Shown here: positions 30,637-37,033 of the stretch, in pieces
How the letters are laid out: every line of letters begins with the position of its first letter
Position numbering within the stretch: the stretch's first letter is position 1
Source: Streptomyces sp. NBC_01198
GTDB taxonomy: Bacteria > Actinomycetota > Actinomycetes > Streptomycetales > Streptomycetaceae
Length of the DNA: 64,000 bases
Assembly: GCF_036010485.1 (NCBI RefSeq)
Contig: NZ_CP108568.1
Span: 7,176,001-7,240,000, forward strand
Direction: 5' to 3'
Made by a program: the position numbers and the translations under genes
Notes under the pieces: generated by a model
Told to the model about the DNA's origin: nothing
Database searches by the model: none
Seen by the model: only the letters and a program-made list of their open reading frames with translations

Positions 30637-30918
30637 TTGAGTAGCACCGCGACCGTCGAGGCTGACGAGTCCTGGAGGACCCTCGCCTTGTCGACCATCG
30701 AAGACCTGGCCCTGAAGAAGACCGAGTTCTCCGCCGACGACGCCTGGCTTTCGGGCCTGCCCCGGCCGGCCAACCCGCGCGCCCTCGGCCCCGTCTTCAT
30801 CCAGGCGCAGAAGGCGGGCGTGATCGAAGACACCGGCCGCCTGGTGAAGTCCGTCTACGCCTCCGGCCACCACGGACCGCGGCGCGTCTGGCGCTCGCTC
30901 GTGGCGGTGAGCCAGTGA
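30637..30918 (+). CDS. Early winged-helix-like protein (93 residues)
   Basis: TTG start chosen because GGAG lies six bases upstream and no ATG/GTG fits. Contents: WRTLALSTIEDLALKKTEFSADDAWL, NPRALGPVFIQAQKAGVIEDTG and HHGPRRVWRSLVA, like small phage proteins with a winged-helix pattern. DNA-binding or replication accessory role is inferred. Confidence 0.72.
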   Translation: MSSTATVEADESWRTLALSTIEDLALKKTEFSADDAWLSGLPRPANPRALGPVFIQAQKAGVIEDTGRLVKSVYASGHHGPRRVWRSLVAVSQ

Positions 30919-31154
30919 TGCGCCGGCCGTCCGTTGCGGAGGCGAAGGGCGCGATCGTTGCACTGCTGGACGGGACGGATCTCTGCGAGCTGCACGAGCT
31001 GTTGAGCGGGCTCGTTCAGGCGGGTGCCAACGAGATCGCGGACATCGTCCGGGAAGAATTCCCCGACCCCAACCCGCTCGGCTCGCTCTTCGGCGGCTTC
31101 GTCGGCGAGGACATCGTCCAGCGCATCCGCGACTACGGGGAGCGTGAGTGGTGA
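30918..31154 (+). CDS. Early protein of unknown function (78 residues)
   Basis: The ATG overlaps the previous stop by one base. Helical: EAKGAIVALLDGTDLCELHELLSGL, ANEIADIVREEF. No family recognised. Confidence 0.66.
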   Translation: MRRPSVAEAKGAIVALLDGTDLCELHELLSGLVQAGANEIADIVREEFPDPNPLGSLFGGFVGEDIVQRIRDYGEREW

Positions 31155-31429
31155 GCCGGGAGACGGACGGCTGGGAGTACGTGAACGGTGAGGCGCGCTG
31201 GGCGCCGACCGTAGAAGTGGCAATGGCGAACATCCTCGTCAGCAAGTACGGCGAGGAGTACGACCAGGCTCGCAAGGAGCTGGAATACCTCGTGCGGGCG
31301 GCGCAGCGCGACGCGGCGGAGAAGCTGTACGAGGAGTCGTGCCGCGAAGAACTGGATCTCGGTCAGTGCATCGGCTTCCAGAAAGCGGCCGACACCATCT
31401 TGCCCAACTATCCCAAGGTGGACGAGTGA
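31148..31429 (+). CDS. Early protein of unknown function, helical (93 residues)
   Basis: Starts at one of two adjacent GTGs (31148, 31151) inside the previous gene's end. Helical with EYDQARKELEYLVRAAQRDAAEKL and two Cys near the end. No family recognised. Confidence 0.66.
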   Translation: MVSRETDGWEYVNGEARWAPTVEVAMANILVSKYGEEYDQARKELEYLVRAAQRDAAEKLYEESCREELDLGQCIGFQKAADTILPNYPKVDE

Positions 31430-31740
31430 CCGAGCGAGTGCAGATCGGCAGCGTGGGAGTGGATTCGGGAACGGTGTTCATCGGCGACCCCTGCTACACG
31501 ATCACGGGCGACGCGAGCCATCACATCAAGACATGGTCCGAGTTCTGCGACAGGACGCCATGGGGCGAGAAGCCGTACGACGTGACGGAGCCTGCCGGAC
31601 CTGGCGTTGGCCTGTCCATCCCGACCTTCTGGGGTGACGGTTCCTGGCCCGTGCACGCCGAGATCGTCGATGGCCGCATCGCCCGCGTCATCGTCGACTT
31701 CGACCCCGCCTACGACGAGGACGAGGAGGACGGCGAGTGA
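31426..31740 (+). CDS. Phage protein with GDPCY motif (104 residues)
   Basis: GTG start in a four-base overlap. Contents: VGVDSGTVFIGDPCYTITG, GLSIPTFWGDGSWPVHAEIVDGRIARVIVDFD. The FIGDPCY segment recurs in actinophage proteins of unknown function. Acidic end; overlaps the kinase start. Confidence 0.7.
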   Translation: MTERVQIGSVGVDSGTVFIGDPCYTITGDASHHIKTWSEFCDRTPWGEKPYDVTEPAGPGVGLSIPTFWGDGSWPVHAEIVDGRIARVIVDFDPAYDEDEEDGE

Positions 31741-32306
31741 TCATCGGATTGAGCGGCTATGCCCGCTCGGGCAAGGACGAGACGGCGAAGGCACTCGGCG
31801 AGTGGGGCTGGAGGCGGGAAGGCTTCGCTGACCCCCTGCGGGCCTTTCTCCTCGCCGTCGACCCGCTGATCCCCGGAGCTCCTGACGGCGGTCCCTACCG
31901 GCTGTCCCTCCTCGTGGAGGCGTACGGCTGGGAGCGCGTGAAGGATGAGTTCCCGGAGGTGCGGGCGCTACTTCAGCGGACCGGCACTGAGGCCGGCCGT
32001 ACGATCCTCGGCGGGGACGTCTGGATCAACGCGCTTTTCCGTGATCACGAGGTGGGCGAGAAGCTGGTCATCCCGGATGTCCGCTTTCCCAACGAGGCGA
32101 TGGCGATTCGCAGTCGTGGGGGAGTGGTGCTTCGCATCGAACGCCTCGGGGTCGAGCCTGCGGTCGGCGAGGACGGCGAGGTCCACGACAGCGAAACGGC
32201 CCTAGACGACTGGGCCTTCGACGGCCGCATCCACAACGACGGCACGATCGAGGATCTGCGGGACGCGGTGCACGGCGAGTTGCAGTGGGTCGCCCAACTG
32301 CATTGA
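31737..32306 (+). CDS. Deoxynucleoside monophosphate kinase
   Basis: The 189-residue product resembles T4 gp1-type kinases, which phosphorylate dNMPs for phage DNA synthesis. The P-loop is GYARSGKDETA (residues 6-16), followed by GFADPLRAFLLAVDP, LLQRTGTEAGRTILGGDVW and the VIPDVRFPNEAMAIRSRGG segment typical of the family. GTG start overlapping the previous gene. Confidence 0.88.
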   Translation: MIIGLSGYARSGKDETAKALGEWGWRREGFADPLRAFLLAVDPLIPGAPDGGPYRLSLLVEAYGWERVKDEFPEVRALLQRTGTEAGRTILGGDVWINALFRDHEVGEKLVIPDVRFPNEAMAIRSRGGVVLRIERLGVEPAVGEDGEVHDSETALDDWAFDGRIHNDGTIEDLRDAVHGELQWVAQLH

Positions 32307-32333
32307 CGTGGGATACTGTGTCTGAAATAGTGT
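32303..32333 (+). promoter_or_regulatory. Promoter with -35 and second 11-base element
   Basis: TTGACG (32303-32308), then AATAGT (32326-32331) inside the element variant TGAAATAGTGT at a 17-base spacing. It lies about 30 bases before the ATG-type start at 32361. Confidence 0.5.
32309..32319 (+). promoter_or_regulatory. 11-base element (TGGGATACTGT)
   Basis: First of two copies between the kinase and the next gene. Confidence 0.45.
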
Positions 32334-32360
32334 GAGCAGTCAACGAGAGGGGATCAAACA

Positions 32361-32786
32361 GTGAGCGACAGCATCGAGATCACGGAGCACGAGGGCTTCA
32401 AGGTCGGCGACACGGTGATCGTCACGACGAAGGAGTTCGAGGACCCGGAGGGGACGACGGGGAAGGTGACCTCGTTCCACCAGGACCGCGGCGACACCTT
32501 CATCTTCGTCACCAAGGGCGCGCCGCCCTACGACAACTTCCCGTACATGGCCGGCGAGCTGGAGCGGCGAACCTTCAGGGTCGGTGACCGAGTCAAGGTC
32601 GCGGCGGAGGCGGAGACCGCGCACGGCGACGAGGTCTACTTCGGTGGCGAGATCGTCGGCGAGGTGATCGAGGAGGTGAACGAGGACGGGGACATCGGGG
32701 TGCGGGCGGACTATGGCCTCGACCAGGTCGTCGGCCCGCAGTACCTCATGCTCCTCGCGGAGGACCCGGCGGAGGTGGCCGCCTGA
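32361..32786 (+). CDS. Early protein with two SH3/KOW-like repeats (141 residues)
   Basis: Two similar halves start FKVGDTVIVTTKEFEDPEGTTGKV and FRVGDRVKVAAEAETAHGD, each with beta strands of the GDxV type; acidic. May bind nucleic acid or ribosomes like KOW domains, but this is only a fold guess. Has the GAGAGGGGATC ribosome site before its GTG start. Confidence 0.72.
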   Translation: MSDSIEITEHEGFKVGDTVIVTTKEFEDPEGTTGKVTSFHQDRGDTFIFVTKGAPPYDNFPYMAGELERRTFRVGDRVKVAAEAETAHGDEVYFGGEIVGEVIEEVNEDGDIGVRADYGLDQVVGPQYLMLLAEDPAEVAA

Positions 32787-32938
32787 TGGAAGAGAAGGGG
32801 GTGCCCTGGTGGCACTTCATCCATCGCTGGCCGTAGTGGATCGAGGAGGTGCCGAGGACGTACTTCGGTCCCTTCAAGGCCTACGGACAACGTCGAGTCT
32901 GCAAGGTCTGCGGCCTGATTCAGAGGCGCGCGATCTGA
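32786..32938 (+). pseudogene. Small zinc-ribbon-like gene interrupted by an in-frame amber codon
   Basis: From the ATG at 32786 (overlapping the previous stop) the frame reads MEEKGVPWWHFIHRWP, then TAG (32834-32836), then continues WIEEVPRTYFGPFKAYGQRR and VCKVCGLIQRR to a normal TGA at 32938. Both halves fit one small actinophage protein with a CxxC pair, and GAG to TAG is a single change. Either a broken gene or amber readthrough. Confidence 0.75.
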
Positions 32939-32948
32939 TGGCAGCACG

Positions 32949-32959
32949 TGTGATGGTGT
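32949..32959 (+). promoter_or_regulatory. 11-base element variant (TGTGATGGTGT)
   Basis: It lies two bases before stem II of hammerhead 9. Confidence 0.45.
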
Positions 32960-32961
32960 AA

Positions 32962-33022
32962 CTGCCGAAACCGCCCTTCGGGGCGGTCCACGGGAGATGG
33001 CTTCCCCGTGCTGATGAGGCAG
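32962..33022 (+). ncRNA. Type II hammerhead ribozyme, copy 9
   Basis: Stem II is CTGCC/GGCAG, the reverse orientation of the GGC/GCC seen elsewhere; GAAA at 32967; stem III ACCGCC/GGCGGT with TTCG loop; cleavage expected after C32988; stem I CACGGG/CCCGTG; CTGATGA 33011-33017. The swapped stem II is direct covariation evidence. Confidence 0.94.
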
Positions 33023-33045
33023 GCCGCAGAGAGAGGAGTCTGACA

Positions 33046-33252
33046 GTGGCACGCAAGTTCTTCGTCGACTGGAGCGACGCGGCATTCCCCCGGATCCTCG
33101 ACATCAAGTTCGCGTCCGAGTACGCCGAGCCGCTGTCGTTGGCGGAGGCGAAGGCCGAGGTCGTCGACCACTTCCGCCACGACATCGACCACGCTCGCGA
33201 GCAGATCAAGAAGGCCCGTGAGCTCCGAGTCGCCGACATCGCGGCGGGCTGA
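33046..33252 (+). CDS. Early protein of unknown function (68 residues)
   Basis: GTG start with GAGAGGAG eight bases upstream. Contents: KFFVDWSDAAFPRILDIKFA and a charged helix EVVDHFRHDIDHAREQIKKARELR. First gene after hammerhead 9. Confidence 0.68.
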   Translation: MARKFFVDWSDAAFPRILDIKFASEYAEPLSLAEAKAEVVDHFRHDIDHAREQIKKARELRVADIAAG

Positions 33253-33253
33253 C

Positions 33254-33451
33254 ATGAAGAGGTACGTGAAGGTCGACATCGAGGGGAAGTTCGTCGGCAC
33301 TGACGTGACGGTCTTCACTCCGCTCGACGACGGCAAGGAGTACAGCCCGGATGAACTGGAGGAGATCGCACAGGACGTCGTCAACCAGGAGTACACCTGG
33401 GGCTTCGACGTGGTGGACGAGAGCGAAGTCCCCGAGGGCGAGCGCCAGTGA
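33254..33451 (+). CDS. Early protein of unknown function (65 residues)
   Basis: Begins one base after the previous stop. Strand KRYVKVDIEGKFVGTDVTVF then helix DELEEIAQDVVNQE and an acidic end. No family recognised. Confidence 0.66.
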   Translation: MKRYVKVDIEGKFVGTDVTVFTPLDDGKEYSPDELEEIAQDVVNQEYTWGFDVVDESEVPEGERQ

Positions 33452-33918
33452 GGATCACTCCGAGGTCTGAGGAGATTGCCGCGATCGTCACCATCCTGAC
33501 GAGCCCCGGCTTCGATACGCCGGCAGACATGGCGAAGGCGATCCTCCGTGAGGCCGCGGACATCTATGGCATGCGCGACACCTTCGCGCTCGTGCACACC
33601 TGGAGCGACGGCACGAGGGGGCTCAACTTCGGTCCGTTCGGCGCGGAGACCGAGGCTAAGGCATTCGCGGGCAAGCTCTCGATTGGCGGCACTGGCCACC
33701 TCGTGAAGCTCTACTCGCCCGGCGTCATGCTCGCCAACGCGGAGGGGCGAAAGGGCTGGAAGGGCTACTGCTTCCATCCTGAGTGCGGTCATGCGCCCTT
33801 TACGCACTCCTCTCGGGGCGCAGCCCGAGGCGAGTGCCAGCTCACCGGATGTCCCTGCGATGCATGGCAGTCCGGAGCCCCGAAGAAGACGAAAAAGGCG
33901 TCGGGACTGACCGCGTAA
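33448..33918 (+). CDS. Early protein with C-terminal Cys/His cluster (156 residues)
   Basis: GTG start in a four-base overlap. The first 60 residues are helical (EEIAAIVTILTSPGFDTPADMAKAI); then a small domain with SFGP-like NFGPFGAETEAKAFAGKL; at the end CFHPECGHAPFTHSSRG and CQLTGCPCDAW place five Cys and three His close together, likely a zinc-binding module. Confidence 0.72.
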   Translation: MRITPRSEEIAAIVTILTSPGFDTPADMAKAILREAADIYGMRDTFALVHTWSDGTRGLNFGPFGAETEAKAFAGKLSIGGTGHLVKLYSPGVMLANAEGRKGWKGYCFHPECGHAPFTHSSRGAARGECQLTGCPCDAWQSGAPKKTKKASGLTA

Positions 33919-33940
33919 GGCGGTCTGCCCTTCGTCCGTT

Positions 33941-33951
33941 TGTGATACTGT
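33941..33951 (+). promoter_or_regulatory. 11-base element (TGTGATACTGT)
   Basis: It lies 20 bases before the ATG at 33972; AAAGGAG follows as ribosome site. Confidence 0.5.
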
Positions 33952-33971
33952 AGCGAAAGGAGATCGAGGTA

Positions 33972-34217
33972 ATGGGAACCAAGACGGTCGAGTGGCGGCC
34001 CTGCGAGTGCGGGATCAAGCGGGGCTTTGGTAGCCGCCGCGATGCGGAGAAGGCTCTCGGCCGCGCCAAGGCCAAGAGGACCAGGCGCGCGGACGCTCAC
34101 GGAACCAGGCGAGGCCTGGAGATCGAGAACCGGCACTACCGATGTGACTACGGCTTCTTCCATCTGACCAAGGAGAGCCGGAAGTCCTTTGAGGAGCGAC
34201 AGGCGGTCTCCGCGTGA
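33972..34217 (+). CDS. Small basic phage protein with Cys pairs (81 residues)
   Basis: Contents: WRPCECGIKRGFGSRRDAEKAL, GRAKAKRTRRADAHGTRRGLE and YRCDYGFFHLT. The CxC plus a later Cys and His suggest a zinc ribbon; strongly basic, so nucleic-acid binding is likely. Similar proteins recur in actinophages. Confidence 0.74.
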   Translation: MGTKTVEWRPCECGIKRGFGSRRDAEKALGRAKAKRTRRADAHGTRRGLEIENRHYRCDYGFFHLTKESRKSFEERQAVSA

Positions 34218-34747
34218 GCGAGGAGACCGAGGTCCGACTAAGCGACTACGTCTGGAAGGGCGGCCTTCGCCACGAGGTGGTGGACCTTCCGGGCGAGGGG
34301 GGCTTTGCCCTGCTGACAGACGACGAGTGGGTCGCCACCCTTCGCTTGCGTCACCTCGGGGGGCGCACCTGGCGCTACGTCGAGGACGATGAGCTCGGAG
34401 ATCAGGGGCGTGAACTCGCGGAGCTGCGTGAGGCGCACGCGGTCTGCGGGCGCGGTCACTGCGACGCGGCGTACGCGCAGAACGAGGAGGGCGGGCACGC
34501 CCGGCAGGTCGTTGCGGCGACGGCGAAGGCGCTCGGCTTCGATCTCTGGGACGACAAGCCCACTCGGGATGTCTGGCACCCGGCGAACATGCAGCGCGTC
34601 GTCTATCGGGCTCGGGGCGCGGCCATGGCGATCGAGGCGCAGAAGCAGTACATCGCCCACCTGAGCGCCGTCCTCGTCGAGGTGAGGCCCCCGGCTTTCA
34701 GCAGCCTCGCCTTCCTCCAAGCGTCGCTGAGCACGCGGGGTTTGTGA
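34214..34747 (+). CDS. Early protein of unknown function (177 residues)
   Basis: GTG start in a four-base overlap. N-terminal beta part (YVWKGGLRHEVVDLPGEGG, GGRTWRYVEDDEL); C-terminal helical part with CGRGHCDAAYAQ. No known family seen. Confidence 0.7.
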   Translation: MSEETEVRLSDYVWKGGLRHEVVDLPGEGGFALLTDDEWVATLRLRHLGGRTWRYVEDDELGDQGRELAELREAHAVCGRGHCDAAYAQNEEGGHARQVVAATAKALGFDLWDDKPTRDVWHPANMQRVVYRARGAAMAIEAQKQYIAHLSAVLVEVRPPAFSSLAFLQASLSTRGL

Positions 34748-34854
34748 TGGGGCAGGTGGACCCCGACGCCATCCTGCTCGCCTCGAAGTCCCGCTTCGAC
34801 GGCGAGGCGGACGGCTCCGCGACTGGCAACGGGCCGAAGGCTGCCGGCCGGTGA
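34747..34854 (+). CDS. 35-residue early peptide
   Basis: The ATG overlaps the previous stop and its TGA overlaps the next GTG. Contents: VDPDAILLASKSRFDGEADG. Coupling on both sides supports translation; function unknown. Confidence 0.45.
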   Translation: MGQVDPDAILLASKSRFDGEADGSATGNGPKAAGR

Positions 34855-34955
34855 GTGACAGGCCCGCGGTGACCGTGGAGTGGCGCAAGACGACGTGGAC
34901 GCCGGCTCAGCGGGAGCTCCTCGCCCGCATCCTTCTTGGCCCAGTAGCAAAGTGA
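34851..34955 (+). CDS. 34-residue early peptide
   Basis: GTG start in a four-base overlap. Contents: VTVEWRKTTWTPAQRELLARILL, resembling short resolvase-adjacent peptides in actinophages by eye only. Last gene before the terminator and the integrase. Confidence 0.5.
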   Translation: MSDRPAVTVEWRKTTWTPAQRELLARILLGPVAK

Positions 34956-34979
34956 CAGTAACACAGGTACAGTAACATG
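34955..34979 (-). promoter_or_regulatory. Two minus-strand 11-base element copies before the integrase
   Basis: TGTGTTACTGT (34965-34955) and CATGTTACTGT (34979-34969) lie in tandem, pointing away from the integrase, in the spacer just ahead of the terminator. As repressor sites they could mark the end of the early unit. Confidence 0.4.
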
Positions 34980-34987
34980 AACCCGAA

Positions 34988-35016
34988 AAGCCCCCCGGTC
35001 AGCGACTGGGGGGCTT
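34988..35016 (+). terminator. Terminator between early genes and integrase
   Basis: The perfect stem AAGCCCCCC / GGGGGGCTT with an inner CGGTC/GACTG helix separates the early operon from the integrase gene. Confidence 0.85.
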
Positions 35017-35048
35017 CGCGGGCAATCGCCTAACCAAGGGGGGCAACC

Positions 35049-37010
35049 ATGCGAAGCAAGACGTTGCCGCGGAAGCATAAGACGCTCCGCGTTGCCATCT
35101 ACCTGCGCGTCTCCACGGCGAAGCAGGTCGACGGCTACGGCCTTGACGACCAAGACGAGCGCTGCCGGGCGTGGGTCGCCTACAAACTCCGGAACTTCCC
35201 GCACGTCATCGTCGACACCTACTGCGACGGGGGAGTGTCCGGCAAGCTCGCACACCGCGAAGACGTGGACCGACTCATGGCCGACATTCAGGCCGGCCTA
35301 GTCGACGTGGTCGTCTTCGGCAAGCTGGACCGTATAGGCCGAACGATGCGCGACATCCACCGCTGGGTCTATGACGCCACTGACTTTGGCGTACGCGTCG
35401 CAACCGCTGACGGCCGGATCGACTCTGAAGACTCCATGTTCGGCATTCAGCTCTCTCTCCTCGCCTACATGGCGGAAGTTGAACACGCCCTGATCCTGGA
35501 GCGCACGATGGGCGGCCGAATCAAGAAGGTCTCCGGGGGTGGCTGGGCCAGCGGCACGCCGCCGTACGGCTACATGCTCGACGAGGAAGGCGAGCCCATC
35601 GTCAACCCCCACGAGCAGAAGGTCATCTTCAAGGCCGCCGAGTGCCTGATCGACGGCAAGATGAGCCGAGGAGAGGCCGCCGAGACGCTCAACAGCCTCA
35701 AATACCTCACCCGGACGGGCAAGCTCTGGACGGGCGACAATCTGGTCCTTCGCCTGCGACTGGCCGTACGAGGCTACGTCGACTTCACCTTCGCTGGCGT
35801 GAACGAGGACGGCGAAGAGATCACAACCTCCTACCGCCTGGAGCTCCCCCCGCTCTTCGAGTCCGAGGACCGCCGCAAGGCGCTGCAAGCAGCCCTGGAC
35901 GACATGAAGGGTGCCCCCCGAACCAACTACAGCTCCCACCTCCTCTCGGGCCACCTGTACAGCACCTGCGGCCACAGCCGCTACGGCGTCCGCCGTCAAG
36001 ACATCGACGACTTCTCCTATAAATGCTCGAACTCCGCCACCGCCGCCAAGGGGCACACCTGCAAGCCGATCCCCGGCGAGGAGGCCGAAGAACTGGTGTG
36101 GGGCGAGGTCTCCAAGCTCCTCTCCGATCCCGACGCCATCATGAGCCTGGTCGACGAATGGCTGGGGAGCGTCCCCGAGCGTGCCGAGTCCTACCGGGCT
36201 CGCTCGGAGGAGATCGACGCCAAGTTGAACACCCTGCGCAACACCCGACGCAAGAAGATCGCCATGCTGGTTGCCTCGCTCGACGAGGATGACGAGCAGG
36301 ATCAGCAACTGATCGTCGAGCTGAAGGAGGAGATCGCAGCCAAGGAGAAGGAGCTCCGCCAGGAGCAGGAGCGCATCACCGAGTGGCTGGAAGAAGCCGA
36401 GCACAAGGGGCAGCGCGCCGACTCCATGCGCAAGCTGATTGATCAGGTCAAGGTCAACGTGACCAAGCTGGAGCCTGGCGACAAGAAACAAATCCTGGAG
36501 CTCCTGCGGGTGCGGGTCGACATTGTCGGCGACACCGCCACGCGATCGGGCGGCAGCAAGAACCCGATGTCGGAGTGGCACCGCAAGAACAAGATCAAGG
36601 TCCCGATCAGCGTCTCCGGAGGACAATGGGAGCAGATAAAGAGCATCCTGGAAGCGGGGTCGAATCCGAAGCCGGAGGATAGCGCGTGCTTCGAGATGCT
36701 GCTGGAGAAGTTGCGTCACGACAAGTCGTGGCACGACTACAACCATGACGAGCGCATGGGCGGGAAGGGCTGGGCCTACTTCTACCGCGTGGCTCGCCGG
36801 TGGTTCGACGAGGGGACGTACGCCCTCGCGCTGAAGGCCCTGGGTGACTATGAGGGGGTCGGCGTGCCGGATGGCTACACTCTGCCACCCATGAAGATTT
36901 ACGGTGCGATCGACGATACCCCGGAGGGTTTCGTGAAAACTGGCGCAGGCGGAGCTACGGCCTCCACCAAGGGGATCACGGGCGACAGCCCGGTACGGAG
37001 CGCCGCGTGA
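35049..37010 (+). CDS. int: Large serine integrase
   Basis: The 653-residue recombinase joins attP and attB. The N-terminal resolvase domain has the catalytic Ser in YLRVSTAKQVDGYGLDDQ, then FGKLDRIGRTMRDIHRW and an E-helix region ending LERTMGGRIKKVSGGG. The recombinase domain begins at GTPPYGYML. The zinc ribbon is STCGHSRYGVRR with KCSNSATAAKGHTCK. A long coiled coil (residues about 385-470) controls direction. The ATG has AAGGGGGGC upstream. The last codons run straight into the chromosome, so the natural attP-borne C-terminus may differ slightly. Confidence 0.95.
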   Translation: MRSKTLPRKHKTLRVAIYLRVSTAKQVDGYGLDDQDERCRAWVAYKLRNFPHVIVDTYCDGGVSGKLAHREDVDRLMADIQAGLVDVVVFGKLDRIGRTMRDIHRWVYDATDFGVRVATADGRIDSEDSMFGIQLSLLAYMAEVEHALILERTMGGRIKKVSGGGWASGTPPYGYMLDEEGEPIVNPHEQKVIFKAAECLIDGKMSRGEAAETLNSLKYLTRTGKLWTGDNLVLRLRLAVRGYVDFTFAGVNEDGEEITTSYRLELPPLFESEDRRKALQAALDDMKGAPRTNYSSHLLSGHLYSTCGHSRYGVRRQDIDDFSYKCSNSATAAKGHTCKPIPGEEAEELVWGEVSKLLSDPDAIMSLVDEWLGSVPERAESYRARSEEIDAKLNTLRNTRRKKIAMLVASLDEDDEQDQQLIVELKEEIAAKEKELRQEQERITEWLEEAEHKGQRADSMRKLIDQVKVNVTKLEPGDKKQILELLRVRVDIVGDTATRSGGSKNPMSEWHRKNKIKVPISVSGGQWEQIKSILEAGSNPKPEDSACFEMLLEKLRHDKSWHDYNHDERMGGKGWAYFYRVARRWFDEGTYALALKALGDYEGVGVPDGYTLPPMKIYGAIDDTPEGFVKTGAGGATASTKGITGDSPVRSAA

Positions 37011-37033
37011 CCGGTGCGGCCGAGGAGGCGGAC
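36950..37033. other. Predicted right attachment junction of the prophage
   Basis: The integrase stop (37008-37010) lies about 25 bases before the ribosome site of a chromosomal gene. Codon use turns strongly chromosomal beyond this point. The crossover cannot be placed exactly without the left end or an empty site. Confidence 0.55.

Noticed and set aside
24097-32987. GC-rich hairpins in early spacers as intrinsic terminators
   Set aside because: None is followed by a T-run, and each lies at the fixed stem III position of a hammerhead with intact flanking core bases.
23000-34000. Repeated spacers as a CRISPR array
   Set aside because: The repeats are hundreds of bases apart with genes between, vary in the stems, and no cas genes are present.
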